A DNA stretch of 25,412 bases from an uncultured Eubacteriales bacterium (GTDB taxonomy: Bacteria > Bacillota > Clostridia > HGM11514), in contig CABUMF010000028.1 in the NCBI GenBank assembly GCA_902492655.1, positions 1-25,412 of the forward strand, written 5' to 3'. Every line of letters starts with the position of its first letter. The stretch's first letter is position 1. Position numbers and translations under genes: made by a program. This document shows positions 1-9,005 of the stretch, piece after piece. The notes under the pieces were generated by a model, which saw only the letters and a list, made by a program, of their open reading frames with translations, was not told the DNA's origin and did no database searches.

Positions 1-359
1 AAACCTAGCTTATCCAGACGATAGGCAGGGCGGCAAGAAACGCAAACGGGACGGTTATTATGTATGCAGATACCGTAACCGCCTCCATGAATTATGCAAT
101 AACCGAAACAAACCGCAGGCGTTCAATTCAGGATGCATACAACAAAAAGCACGGTATAACACCGAAAACCATTGTTAAGAATATTCACGAGGTTATCGAA
201 ACCCTAAAGCCTGCCAAGTTTGAAAAGCAAATGACCAAGGAAGAAAAATACAAGCTGAAAAAGAAATTGACGGCTGAAATGAAGGAGGCGGCTTCGCTTC
301 TTGATTTTGAAAAGGCAGCAGAGCTTCGTGACAAGATTATTATGTTGGGAGAAAAATAA
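1..359 (+). CDS. uvrB: UvrB, excinuclease ABC subunit B, 3' end only
   Basis: C-terminal part of the helicase-like damage-verifying subunit of UvrABC nucleotide excision repair. From position 9 the frame reads L-I-Q-T-I-G-R-A-A-R-N, the helicase motif VI region of UvrB. It continues through V-I-M-Y-A-D and ends in the C-terminal UVR domain (L-L-D-F-E-K-A-A-E-L-R-D, about 20 residues before the stop), which contacts UvrC. Most of the roughly 660-residue protein lies left of the window. Odd point: codon 6-8 is an in-frame TAG and bases 1-8 do not encode the expected R-S. One extra C between 9 and 10 would restore S-L-I-Q, so an assembly error at a contig end is likelier than a real break. The stop overlaps the uvrA start (TAATG), indicating a uvrB-uvrA operon. 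Confidence 0.93.
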
Positions 360-3190
360 TGAAGGATTGTATTTATATTAAGGGTGCAAGAGAGCATAAT
401 CTCAAAAATATAGATGTTAAAATTCCCCGTGACAAGCTGGTGGTTGTTACGGGGCTCAGCGGTTCGGGAAAATCCTCCCTTGCATTTGATACCGTTTTTG
501 CGGAAGGTCAAAGGCGATATATCGAGTCGCTGTCTTCGTATGTCCGTCAGTTTATGGGACAAATGGATAAGCCCGATGTCGACAGTATTGACGGGCTTTC
601 TCCGGCTATTTCCATTGACCAAAAAACCTCAAGTAAAAATCCTCGTTCGACTGTCGGAACCGTTACGGAAATATATGATTATTTAAGACTTCTCTATGCA
701 AGAGTGGGCATTCCCCACTGCCCCAAGTGCGGTAAGGTTATTTCTCAGCAGACGGTTGACCAGATTACCGACAAGGTGCTTTCCATGCCGCAGGGTACAA
801 AAATTATGGTTATGGCACCGATTATCAGAGGGAAAAAGGGTGAACATCAGAAAATCCTGCTGGATGCAAAGCGGGCAGGGTATGTGAGAGTGCGTGTTGA
901 CGGCAATTTGTATGAGGTTTCGGAGGAAATAACCCTTGATAAGAATAAAAAACATACCATTGAATATGTTATCGACCGCCTTGTTGTAAAGCCCGAAATT
1001 CGTAAAAGACTTGCCGATTCCGTTGAAACGGCTCTTAACTGTACGGACGGAATTGTGGGCATAAGCGTTATTGGCGGGAAGGATTTGGTTTTTTCTCAAA
1101 ACTATGCCTGTGTCGACTGCGGAATCAGCATTGACGAGCTTGTACCGAGAATGTTTTCCTTCAATAATCCTTTCGGTGCCTGCCCGGCTTGCTCGGGGCT
1201 CGGATACCTCCTTAAGGTTGATCCGGACAGAATAATAAAAGATCCTTCCAAGAGCTTAAACGACGGCGCAATCACCGTTTCGGGCTGGAACAGCGACAAA
1301 AACGGTACCACGGCGGCTGCTGTTTTTGAGGCTCTTTCAAATAAGTACGATTTCGATCTTGACACGCCCGTTCGGGATTTGCCAAAATCCGCTGTGGATA
1401 AGATTCTTTACGGTACGGGAACAGATAAAATTCGGGTTATTCAGAGAAGACCGAACGGCAGAAAGGTTGATTATGTAACATCTTTTGAGGGCATTGCGAA
1501 TAATATTGAAAGAAGATATACCGAAACAACCTCCCTTTGGATGAGAATTGAGCTTGAAGGGTATATGAGCAACTGCGAATGTCCCGAGTGCCGCGGCGCA
1601 AGGCTTAAAAAGGAGTCTCTTGCGGTTACGGTTGACGGTATGAATATTTATGATTTTTGCAACCTTTCGATTACGGAGGCGTATGATTTTATAGAGAATT
1701 TAAATCTTTCCGGCAATAACGCCAAAATCGCATCGTCCGTTATAAAGGAAATAAGCGGAAGACTGGGATTTTTGAAAAATGTCGGATTGGATTACCTGAC
1801 ACTTTGGAGGTCGGCGGCAACGCTGTCGGGCGGCGAGGCGCAAAGGATTCGCCTTGCCACGCAGATCGGCGCGGCTCTTATGGGGGTTATTTATATTCTT
1901 GACGAGCCCAGCATCGGACTTCATCAGCGTGATAACGATAAATTGCTTGCAACTCTGAAAAGGCTTCGTGATATGGGCAATACGCTTATTGTGGTAGAGC
2001 ATGACGAGGACACAATGCTTGAAGCGGATGAAATTATTGATATAGGTCCCGGAGCCGGGGTTCACGGCGGACATCTTGTCGCCCAAGGTACGGCTGAGGA
2101 AATCATGAAAATTCCGGAATCCGTTACCGGACAGTATTTAAGCGGTAAAAAGAAAATCGAAATTCCCGAAAAAAGAAGAGAGGGAAACGGCTTTCGTGTC
2201 ACCGTCCGCGGTGCAAGGCAGAACAATCTCAAAAACATTACCGTGGATTTTCCCCTTGGTACATTTACCTGCGTTACGGGAGTTTCGGGCTCGGGAAAAT
2301 CTTCTCTTGTGAACGAAATCCTTTATAAATCGCTTGCTTCAAAGCTTAACGGCGCAAGAACCAAAGCAGGTGATTTTGACGAGCTTTTGGGCTATGAAAA
2401 TCTTGATAAAATAATCAATATCGACCAATCTCCCATCGGCAGAACTCCCCGTTCAAATCCTGCGACATATACCGGCGTGTTCGGCGATATAAGAGAGCTT
2501 TTTGCATCCACAAATGAGGCTAAAATCAGGGGCTTTTCCTCCAGTCGTTTCAGCTTTAATGTGAAGGGCGGAAGGTGCGAGGCTTGCTCGGGCGACGGGA
2601 TAATCAAAATCGAAATGCATTTTCTGCCCGATGTTTATGTTCCCTGTGAGGTGTGCGGAGGAAAGAGATACAACCGAGAAACCCTGGAGGTAAAGTATAA
2701 GGATAAAAGCATAAGCGATGTGCTTGATATGACGGTTGAAGAAGGTGCGGAGTTTTTTGAAAACATCCCAAAAATCAGCAATAAGCTTAAGACCTTGTCG
2801 GATGTTGGGCTTGGTTACATCAAAATAGGACAGCCCTCCACCACTCTCTCCGGCGGAGAGGCTCAAAGAGTCAAGCTTGCAACGGAGCTTTCAAAGAGAA
2901 GCACCGGAAAAACCATATATGTGCTTGATGAACCCACAACAGGGCTTCATTTTGCGGATGTGCACAGGCTTGTCGGGGTGCTTCAAAAGCTTGTGGACGC
3001 AGGCAACAGCGTTGTTGTTATAGAGCATAACCTTGATGTTATAAAAACAGCGGATTATATTATTGATTTGGGACCGGAAGGCGGAGGCGGCGGAGGTACC
3101 GTTATTGCAACCGGAACTCCCGAACAAATTGCAAAATGCAAGAATTCATATACCGGAAAGTATCTTAAAAAAATGCTTGACAGGGGGTAA
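359..3190 (+). CDS. uvrA: UvrA, excinuclease ABC subunit A
   Basis: Damage-sensing ATPase of nucleotide excision repair; it loads UvrB on damaged DNA in the cytoplasm. At 943 residues it is full length for the family. The first P-loop G-L-S-G-S-G-K-S-S is at residues 32-40 and the second G-V-S-G-S-G-K-S-S at about 641. Two ABC signatures (L-S-G-G-E-A-Q-R) lie near residues 490 and 829, and Walker B segments read Y-I-L-D-E-P-S and Y-V-L-D-E-P-T. Cysteine pairs of the zinc modules are intact: C-P-K-C near 121, C-V-D-C and C-P-A-C in the middle, and C-E-A-C with C-E-V-C in the second half. The ATG shares its A with the uvrB stop codon, so translation is probably coupled. A G-rich end (AGGGGG) overlaps the stop and serves the next gene. 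Confidence 0.98.
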   Translation: MKDCIYIKGAREHNLKNIDVKIPRDKLVVVTGLSGSGKSSLAFDTVFAEGQRRYIESLSSYVRQFMGQMDKPDVDSIDGLSPAISIDQKTSSKNPRSTVGTVTEIYDYLRLLYARVGIPHCPKCGKVISQQTVDQITDKVLSMPQGTKIMVMAPIIRGKKGEHQKILLDAKRAGYVRVRVDGNLYEVSEEITLDKNKKHTIEYVIDRLVVKPEIRKRLADSVETALNCTDGIVGISVIGGKDLVFSQNYACVDCGISIDELVPRMFSFNNPFGACPACSGLGYLLKVDPDRIIKDPSKSLNDGAITVSGWNSDKNGTTAAAVFEALSNKYDFDLDTPVRDLPKSAVDKILYGTGTDKIRVIQRRPNGRKVDYVTSFEGIANNIERRYTETTSLWMRIELEGYMSNCECPECRGARLKKESLAVTVDGMNIYDFCNLSITEAYDFIENLNLSGNNAKIASSVIKEISGRLGFLKNVGLDYLTLWRSAATLSGGEAQRIRLATQIGAALMGVIYILDEPSIGLHQRDNDKLLATLKRLRDMGNTLIVVEHDEDTMLEADEIIDIGPGAGVHGGHLVAQGTAEEIMKIPESVTGQYLSGKKKIEIPEKRREGNGFRVTVRGARQNNLKNITVDFPLGTFTCVTGVSGSGKSSLVNEILYKSLASKLNGARTKAGDFDELLGYENLDKIINIDQSPIGRTPRSNPATYTGVFGDIRELFASTNEAKIRGFSSSRFSFNVKGGRCEACSGDGIIKIEMHFLPDVYVPCEVCGGKRYNRETLEVKYKDKSISDVLDMTVEEGAEFFENIPKISNKLKTLSDVGLGYIKIGQPSTTLSGGEAQRVKLATELSKRSTGKTIYVLDEPTTGLHFADVHRLVGVLQKLVDAGNSVVVIEHNLDVIKTADYIIDLGPEGGGGGGTVIATGTPEQIAKCKNSYTGKYLKKMLDRG

Positions 3191-3195
3191 TTTAA

Positions 3196-4230
3196 TTGAA
3201 ATTTATTCACTGCGCGGATTTCCATTTTAACAGACCGCTTTCATCCCTTGACGATGAAAAAGCCGCCGCAATTATAAGAGAAGAAATGTTTGAAGCCTTT
3301 AAAACAATTTGCGATATGGCAAAGGATGCGGATGCGCTTTTAATAGCCGGTGATTTGTTTGATTCCGATAGGGTAGACCGCAGGCTTTGCGAGCGTATTT
3401 CGGATTGCTTGAAGCTTTTGCCGAGGGTGTTTATCGCCCCGGGCAATCACGATGAATCGGTGTACGGGAAAATATCGTTTCCCGACAATGTCCATGTGTT
3501 TTCGGGCAGCACCGAGTGCTGCGACTGCGGAGATTTTTCCGTATGGGGTAATTGCGGACGGGAAATAGGCAGTGTGGATCTTGATAACTCAAAGGTCAAT
3601 ATTCTTTGTATTCACACCCAGCTTGACGGAAGCGGAGAATACAACAGCATTTCCAAAAAAGAGCTTTGCTCTCATGGGTTTGACTATGCGGCTTTGGGGC
3701 ACGTTCATGCTTTTTCGGGGGTGGACGAGGCTAACGGAACACGATTTGCATATTCGGGCTGCCCTGTCGGAGGAGGCTTCGACGAGCTTGGAGAAACGGG
3801 CGTAATTTCCCTTGACATTACCAAAAATTCCTTTAAATCAGAGTTTATTCCATGCGGCAAAAGGAGATTTAAGGAAGAAATTATAACGCTCTCAAATGCG
3901 GAAAGCTATGATGATATAGTGCTTTCCGAGCAAAGCGGACAGGATCTTTACAAAATTACGCTCAAGGGTACGGTTTCCGAGGATTTTATTTTAAGACCGG
4001 ATGTTTTTCGTGAAAAGATTAAGGACAAATACTTTTTTGTAAAGATAAACAACGAAACCTCCGTTCACATTTCCTATGAGGATATGGCAAAGGAATACAC
4101 CTTAAAGGGAATATTTGTTTCAAAAATGCTTGAAAAAATCCGCAAAGAACCGGATAATCCCGAGCTTTTGCGTGCGCTTGAGATTGGCGTCAGGGTTCTT
4201 GACGGGAAAAAGGTCGGTGATTGTTTATGA
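3196..4230 (+). CDS. SbcD/YhaO-like metallophosphoesterase (DNA repair exonuclease)
   Basis: Calcineurin-like phosphoesterase of the SbcD/Mre11 group, probably the nuclease partner of the ATPase encoded next. Metal-binding motifs are in order: D8-x-H10, G52-D53-x-x-D56, G83-N84-H85-D86, an H-T-Q motif and G-H-V-H near residue 168. The 344-residue length and the pairing with a membrane-segment-containing ATPase resemble the Bacillus YhaO/YhaN pair more than classical SbcCD. The start is TTG at 3196, supported by an AGGGGG ribosome binding site at 3182-3187 and by the protein beginning directly at M-K-F-I-H-C-A-D. It lies 5 bases after uvrA. Its TGA overlaps the next start in an ATGA. Nuclease activity is inferred from the family. 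Confidence 0.9.
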   Translation: MKFIHCADFHFNRPLSSLDDEKAAAIIREEMFEAFKTICDMAKDADALLIAGDLFDSDRVDRRLCERISDCLKLLPRVFIAPGNHDESVYGKISFPDNVHVFSGSTECCDCGDFSVWGNCGREIGSVDLDNSKVNILCIHTQLDGSGEYNSISKKELCSHGFDYAALGHVHAFSGVDEANGTRFAYSGCPVGGGFDELGETGVISLDITKNSFKSEFIPCGKRRFKEEIITLSNAESYDDIVLSEQSGQDLYKITLKGTVSEDFILRPDVFREKIKDKYFFVKINNETSVHISYEDMAKEYTLKGIFVSKMLEKIRKEPDNPELLRALEIGVRVLDGKKVGDCL

Positions 4231-6242
4231 TGCTGAAAAAGCTGTATATAGGTGCGTTCGGAAAGCTTAAGGACAAAGCTGTCGATTTAAAGCCCGGGCT
4301 TAATGTAATTTACGGAGAAAACGGTTCGGGGAAGTCTACGCTTATGCAGTTTATAAAAGCGGTATTTTATGGCTTTGACCGCAAAGAACGCTCGTCGGCT
4401 ATCCCTTGGGACGGAGGCGGATTGTCAGGATTTGTAACATATGATGCTGACGGCAAGGAACTTATGACCTCCTGTAAATTCGGAAAAACCGCTCGGGGAG
4501 ACTCTGTAACCACGATAGATAATCTAAACGGTGACGAAATATCAACCGATTTTGTCGGCAGAAGCGTTTTCGATATGGGCGGTGTTTCTTTTTCCAAGAC
4601 AGCATTTATTTCGTCGGGCAGTGCCATTGATTCAAAGGGTGATGACGAAATTGCGGAAAAACTGTCAAATCTCAAAACAACCGGAGATGAAGCGGTTTCG
4701 TTTGCCGCCGCGGATTCGGATATTGACTCCTTTTTGGCAAAGCTGATTGCAAAGAGAGGGCAAAACGGTAGAATTCAACAGCTTGAAGCATCCATAGAGG
4801 AGATTAAAGCAGAAATAAGCTCGGCTTATTTGAAGCTTGAGGGTGCGGAAAGCACAAAGAGAAATCTTGATGATGCGTATAAGCGTAAGGCGGAGCTTGA
4901 AAAAAACATTGATTTTTACAAATCATCCGTGGAAGCGGAAAAATTTTTTCAGCTTAAAAGCATAAAGGATGCCATTGACCGAATAGGGGATATTCCCGAT
5001 TTATCCGAGGCTTACGCTTTGGCGAAGAATATAAGACAAATTAAGTCGGAGGTTCAAAGCCTGAAAGCGTCGCTTGACGGCATGAAATGCGATTACTTTG
5101 AAGGTATACCCATTTCGGAGGAGGATTTTAATGCCGCCGCAGAAAGCTTTTATAAAAGAAAAAGCAGAAATCCTGTGTTTATACTATCTGTTATTCTTGC
5201 TGTCGGCTTTGCGGTGCTTGGTTTTTTTAACCCCTACTTTTTTATCGGCACTGCTCTGATGTCGGCTTTGGCAGTTGTAAAACGCCCGAGGAGTGCCGGA
5301 AAATCGGAAATTCTTGAGAAATACGGTTTTTCGGACTTTGAATCCTTTAAGGCGGGCTATCTTAAGCAGGAAGCGGAAAAACAGGTTTCAGAGAAGCTTG
5401 AAAATGAAAGAAAACAGGCGCAAAAGGCGTTTGATGATGCCGTATCAAGGCTTGAAGCAGAAAAAAACCGTGCAGAAGCTCTTTTCAACACCTCGGCAGA
5501 TGATGAGCTTCAAAAAATGTACGAAAAAGCGGAAAAAGACAAGGCTGAGAAGGCTGCTTACGAAAAGTCGTATTCCGCACTTATAAAAGATAATGATTAC
5601 AATGAGCTTGAAAAGCTGTACGGAGGAATTGAGCCAAAGCCCGACAGTTCCCTTCGACTTGCGCATTCGGAACGGGAACTGCGTGAAGTAAATGACAATA
5701 TTTCCGCACTTGAACGCAGAGCCGGTTCATACGAAGGCTCCCCCGAGCCTTGCGAGCTTGAACGCAGGAGAGATGAGCTTTCCGAAAAGCTTTTAAAGCT
5801 TCGGTCGGACTATTCATGCCTTGAAATCGTGAAAGAAACGCTGAACGACGCCTATGAGGTAATGGAGGGCGAGTTCGGCGCAAAGCTTAACGACAAGGCA
5901 GGGGAAATTCTGAAAGATATTACAACGGATTATTCCTCTGTCCGAATGAATCGCAATTACGGCGTTAAGCTTTCCGAAGGCTCGGAAATGCACGACGCAC
6001 AGGAGTTCAGCAACGGTCTTTTTGAACAGATTTATCTGTCCTTCAGACTGGCAATTCTTTCACTTATGGATTGCCCGAGCCCTGTGTTTTTGGATGATGC
6101 CCTTATGACATATGACGACAAAAGAGCGAAAAACACTATAGAATATCTTAATTCCTGCGGCAGACAAGTGCTTCTTTTTACTTGTCGAAGGCGTGACGCA
6201 GAGCTTGCAAAAGATACGGGAGCAAATATAATTGAGATTTGA
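4227..6242 (+). CDS. YhaN/SbcC-like coiled-coil AAA ATPase
   Basis: Rad50/SbcC-type ATPase expected to form a DNA-processing complex with the preceding phosphoesterase. Walker A reads G-E-N-G-S-G-K-S-T near residues 32-40. Long charged coiled coils follow on both sides of a central hydrophobic hairpin (two likely membrane segments near residues 312-350). Then come a signature-like F-S-N-G-L-F-E-Q-I-Y and Walker B V-F-L-D-D-A. The paired membrane segments are typical of YhaN rather than SbcC. At the C-terminal switch position, often H or Q after T-C in relatives as I recall them, this protein has R (T-C-R-R-R-D). The frame opens at TTG 4221, but I prefer ATG at 4227, which overlaps the upstream TGA as ATGA and has GGTGA just upstream; 4230 is another possible ATG. 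Confidence 0.88.
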   Translation: MMLKKLYIGAFGKLKDKAVDLKPGLNVIYGENGSGKSTLMQFIKAVFYGFDRKERSSAIPWDGGGLSGFVTYDADGKELMTSCKFGKTARGDSVTTIDNLNGDEISTDFVGRSVFDMGGVSFSKTAFISSGSAIDSKGDDEIAEKLSNLKTTGDEAVSFAAADSDIDSFLAKLIAKRGQNGRIQQLEASIEEIKAEISSAYLKLEGAESTKRNLDDAYKRKAELEKNIDFYKSSVEAEKFFQLKSIKDAIDRIGDIPDLSEAYALAKNIRQIKSEVQSLKASLDGMKCDYFEGIPISEEDFNAAAESFYKRKSRNPVFILSVILAVGFAVLGFFNPYFFIGTALMSALAVVKRPRSAGKSEILEKYGFSDFESFKAGYLKQEAEKQVSEKLENERKQAQKAFDDAVSRLEAEKNRAEALFNTSADDELQKMYEKAEKDKAEKAAYEKSYSALIKDNDYNELEKLYGGIEPKPDSSLRLAHSERELREVNDNISALERRAGSYEGSPEPCELERRRDELSEKLLKLRSDYSCLEIVKETLNDAYEVMEGEFGAKLNDKAGEILKDITTDYSSVRMNRNYGVKLSEGSEMHDAQEFSNGLFEQIYLSFRLAILSLMDCPSPVFLDDALMTYDDKRAKNTIEYLNSCGRQVLLFTCRRRDAELAKDTGANIIEI

Positions 6243-6254
6243 GGATGTGATTTT

Positions 6255-6668
6255 ATGTGGCTTTTATTTGCAATTCTTTCTTCGGTTTTTGCGGCGATTA
6301 CATCAATTCTTGCCAAGATCGGGATTGAAAATGTCAACTCCAATCTTGCAACTGCCATAAGAACGGTTGTGGTGCTTGCTTTTTCATGGATAATGGTGTT
6401 TATAACCGGAGGAGCGGGCGGAATATTTTCAATAGAAAAGAAAAGCTGGATCTTTCTTATTTTATCGGGACTTTCAACGGGTATTTCGTGGCTTTGCTAT
6501 TACAAGGCGCTTCAGCTCGGAGAAGCCTCAAAGGTTGTTCCGATTGATAAGCTCAGCATTGTTATTACATTGATTTTAGCATTTGTGTTCCTTCACGAAA
6601 AATTTACATACAAGTCCGCAATCGGCTCTGTTTTGATAGCTGTAGGGACGCTTTTTATGGTGCTTTGA
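6255..6668 (+). CDS. Single-domain EamA/DMT-family membrane transporter
   Basis: Integral membrane protein of 137 residues with about five hydrophobic helices and one EamA repeat. It starts M-W-L-L-F-A-I-L-S-S-V-F-A-A and ends in the L-I-A-V-G-T-L-F-M-V-L helix. The family signature P-I-D-K-L-S-I-V-I-T and the following F-L-H-E-K are clear. Normal DMT exporters carry two such repeats in about 300 residues; half-size forms work as dimers in known cases, which would be an inference here. The substrate cannot be read from sequence. A GAGG about 10 bases upstream serves as ribosome binding site, and the gene begins 12 bases after the ATPase stop, so it probably ends the uvr/yha transcription unit. 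No terminator hairpin follows; a new promoter begins 4 bases after its stop. Confidence 0.87.
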   Translation: MWLLFAILSSVFAAITSILAKIGIENVNSNLATAIRTVVVLAFSWIMVFITGGAGGIFSIEKKSWIFLILSGLSTGISWLCYYKALQLGEASKVVPIDKLSIVITLILAFVFLHEKFTYKSAIGSVLIAVGTLFMVL

Positions 6669-6672
6669 TTGC

Positions 6673-6701
6673 TTGACATTGCAATTTGTTTGTTGTATAA
6701 T
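6673..6701 (+). promoter_or_regulatory. Consensus sigma-A promoter for the C_GCAxxG_C_C / ABC operon
   Basis: TTGACA at 6673-6678 and TATAAT at 6696-6701, exactly 17 bases apart, a perfect housekeeping promoter. Transcription should start near 6708, leaving a leader of about 58 bases. The -35 box begins four bases after the EamA stop codon. Its TTG is also the first in-frame TTG of the downstream reading frame, so automated start callers may extend the protein wrongly into the promoter. Confidence 0.9.
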
Positions 6702-6765
6702 TCATATTAAAGACTGCGATTTTACGAAGAAATATTACTTTGAAAAGGTTATAAAGGTGGAACAT

Positions 6766-7179
6766 ATGAATAGAAAAGAGCTTGCATTAAAAAAACATAA
6801 GGACGGGTATTGCTGTGCAGCGGCGGTGCTTTGTGCTTTCGGGGATCTTACGGGGCTTGATGAAAAAACGGCACTCAATCTTTCGGAGGGCTTCGGCGGC
6901 GGAATAGGCGGAATGCACAGCGTTTGCGGTGCTGTTACGGGAATGCTTATGGCGGCAGACCTTATTTTGGGAAAGGCAGATCCGGAGGATCCAAAGGCAA
7001 CAAAGCAGCAGAGCTATGTTCGCACAAAGCTTCTTGCGATGCAGTTTGTGGACAAGAACAGCTCAATGATATGCGCAGAGCTTCTGGGAGGGAACGGCCG
7101 GCCCAAGCTTCGTTCTTGCGACGGATGTATTGAGGATGCCGTTGAGATTTTGGAAAACTTTATTGGAGATAACAAATGA
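6766..7179 (+). CDS. C_GCAxxG_C_C family protein
   Basis: Small cysteine-rich protein of 137 residues in the C_GCAxxG_C_C family, often found beside redox or transport genes in anaerobes; its biochemical role is unknown. Near the N terminus it has D-G-Y-C-C-A-A-A-V, then G-G-G-I-G-G-M-H-S-V-C-G-A-V-T-G, and further cysteines in M-I-C-A-E-L-L and R-S-C-D-G-C, the spacing expected of the family. I place the start at ATG 6766. AAAGGTGG lies 5 bases upstream, and the longer open frame (from 6673) would begin inside the promoter. The stop overlaps the ABC exporter start as ATGA, so the two are translationally coupled and may act together; this is inference. Confidence 0.87.
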   Translation: MNRKELALKKHKDGYCCAAAVLCAFGDLTGLDEKTALNLSEGFGGGIGGMHSVCGAVTGMLMAADLILGKADPEDPKATKQQSYVRTKLLAMQFVDKNSSMICAELLGGNGRPKLRSCDGCIEDAVEILENFIGDNK

Positions 7180-8921
7180 AGAATCAGAGCAATTTTAGGA
7201 AGTTTTTGCCTTACTACAAGCCGTATGTAGGGTTTATTGTACTTGACCTTTTGTGTGCGGTGCTTTCAACGGGTTGCGAGCTTATTTTTCCTCTCATTGT
7301 AAGATATATTACGAACACAGCTCTCAGCTCACCAGAAAATCTTGTTTTGTCATCCGTAATCAAAATAGGGCTGGGTTATCTTGCTTTGAGAATAATTGAT
7401 ACCCTCGCAAATTACTATATGGCATACATCGGGCATATAACGGGTACTCGCCTCGAAACGGATATGCGCCGCGATTTGTTTGCGCATTTGCTTAAGCTTC
7501 CGTTTTCTTATTTCGATAACACAAAGGTCGGGCAGATTATGTCCCGTGTTACCAACGACCTTTTTGATGTTACGGAATTTTCTCATCATTTTCCCGAAGA
7601 AATATTTATTGCCGCAATTAAAATAATAGGCTCGTTTATCATTCTTATAAGGATAAATGTTCCCCTGACGCTGATTATTTTCTGTATATTGCCGATCATG
7701 CTTGTTTCCGTTGCGCTTTTCAGAAAGAAAATGAAGCAGGCATTTAAACAACAGAGAGTTGAGGTCGGAGAGCTTAATGCGGCGCTCGAGGACAGCCTTC
7801 TGGGGATAAGAGTCGTAAAAAGCTTTGCAAACGAGGAACTTGAAAAGAAAAAATTTGAAGCGGGAAATATGCGTTTTTACAATGCAAAAAAGTATGCGTA
7901 CAAATATCTCGCGGGATTTCAGGCGTGCACAAGGTTTTTTGACGGTGTTATGTATGTTTCGGTCATCGTAATAGGTTCTGTATTTATGATTAAAAAGTAT
8001 ATTAATTCGGCAGACCTTATTGCGTACCTTCTTTATATCCAGACGCTTATCGCTTCAATGCGTAAAATTGTGGATTTCATGGAGCAGTTCCAAAGAGGCA
8101 TTACCGGAATTGAAAGATTTTCGGAGATTATGTATCACCCCATAGATATAAAAGACAGCGAAAACGCAAAGCCTATCGGGAATGTTCTCGGCGAAGTAAA
8201 ATTCGATAATGTCACCTTCAGTTATTCGGACGAAAACGATAATGTTCTTGAGAAAATCACTCTCTATATAAAGCCGGGTGAAAATATCGCTGTTGTCGGG
8301 CCGTCGGGAAGCGGAAAAACCACTCTTTGCAATCTTATTCCGAGGTTTTATGAAAAAAATGACGGTGAGATTACGATTGACGGCAAAAACATTAAGGATA
8401 TAACGCTTGCATCGCTTCGCAGCAATATCGGTATGGTTCAGCAGGATGTGTATCTTTTCAGCGGAAGCGTTAAGGAAAATATCGCATACGGCAGACAGGA
8501 TGCCTCTGATGACGAGATTGTAAACGCCGCCAAAATGGCAGGGGCGGACGAGTTTATTTCAGCTTTGCCGAACGGCTATGATACATATGTGGGAGAACGT
8601 GGTGTTAAGCTTTCGGGAGGACAAAAGCAAAGAATTTCAATTGCAAGGCTGTTTCTTAAGAATCCCCCGATACTTATTTTGGACGAGGCAACAAGCTCTC
8701 TTGATAACGAAAGCGAGCTCATTGTTCAAAAATCTCTTGAAAAGCTTGCCAAGGGAAGGACTACCTTTACAATCGCTCACCGCCTTACAACCATAAAAAA
8801 TGCCGACAGAATAATCGTTCTTACAAAAGACGGCATAAAAGAAAGCGGAACGCACAGAGAGCTTATGGAGCTCGGCGGAGAATACGCAAAGCTTTATTCC
8901 ATGTACACATCATTGGGTTGA
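7176..8921 (+). CDS. ABC exporter, fused permease and ATPase (MsbA/LmrA type)
   Basis: Full half-transporter of 581 residues expected to work as a homodimer in the cytoplasmic membrane. The N-terminal half has six hydrophobic helices (residues about 15-310). The nucleotide-binding domain carries Walker A G-P-S-G-S-G-K-T-T near residue 375, Q-loop V-Q-Q-D, signature L-S-G-G-Q-K-Q-R near 479, Walker B I-L-I-L-D-E-A-T-S and switch A-H-R-L-T-T. The catalytic glutamate is present. Substrate could be lipid, peptide or drug; sequence alone does not decide. It is coupled to the small cysteine-rich gene by ATGA. Its TGA stop (8919-8921) lies inside the -35 box of the next promoter, so the two transcription units abut with no terminator between them. 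Confidence 0.94.
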   Translation: MKNQSNFRKFLPYYKPYVGFIVLDLLCAVLSTGCELIFPLIVRYITNTALSSPENLVLSSVIKIGLGYLALRIIDTLANYYMAYIGHITGTRLETDMRRDLFAHLLKLPFSYFDNTKVGQIMSRVTNDLFDVTEFSHHFPEEIFIAAIKIIGSFIILIRINVPLTLIIFCILPIMLVSVALFRKKMKQAFKQQRVEVGELNAALEDSLLGIRVVKSFANEELEKKKFEAGNMRFYNAKKYAYKYLAGFQACTRFFDGVMYVSVIVIGSVFMIKKYINSADLIAYLLYIQTLIASMRKIVDFMEQFQRGITGIERFSEIMYHPIDIKDSENAKPIGNVLGEVKFDNVTFSYSDENDNVLEKITLYIKPGENIAVVGPSGSGKTTLCNLIPRFYEKNDGEITIDGKNIKDITLASLRSNIGMVQQDVYLFSGSVKENIAYGRQDASDDEIVNAAKMAGADEFISALPNGYDTYVGERGVKLSGGQKQRISIARLFLKNPPILILDEATSSLDNESELIVQKSLEKLAKGRTTFTIAHRLTTIKNADRIIVLTKDGIKESGTHRELMELGGEYAKLYSMYTSLG

Positions 8922-8946
8922 CAGACAGAGCACAATGTGCTATAAT
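8918..8946 (+). promoter_or_regulatory. Consensus sigma-A promoter of the queT operon
   Basis: TTGACA at 8918-8923, 17-base spacer, TATAAT at 8941-8946. The -35 overlaps the ABC transporter stop codon. The spacer contains a perfect 13-base palindrome with arms AGCACA / TGTGCT (8929-8941), a possible operator. Transcription should begin about 8953, just before the riboswitch. Confidence 0.9.
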
Positions 8947-8955
8947 TGGTAATAA

Positions 8956-8996
8956 GTGAGTTCGAAACCATCCTCACTATAATAAAAACTAAGGAG
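8956..8996 (+). ncRNA. preQ1-I riboswitch controlling queT
   Basis: Compact aptamer for the queuosine precursor preQ1. Stem P1 is GTGAG (8956-8960) with CTCAC (8973-8977). The 12-base loop (8961-8972) starts TTC and ends in C at 8972, directly before the P1 3' strand, which is where known class I aptamers place the cytosine that pairs with preQ1. An A-rich tail with AAAAACTAAGG follows (8984-8994), the classic 3' strand of the H-type pseudoknot. The tail runs into the Shine-Dalgarno AAGGAG (8991-8996), so ligand binding would hide the ribosome binding site and lower translation. The downstream genes encode queuosine-precursor transporters, as expected for this riboswitch. Confidence 0.9.
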
Positions 8997-9005
8997 TAGA
9001 TTAAT

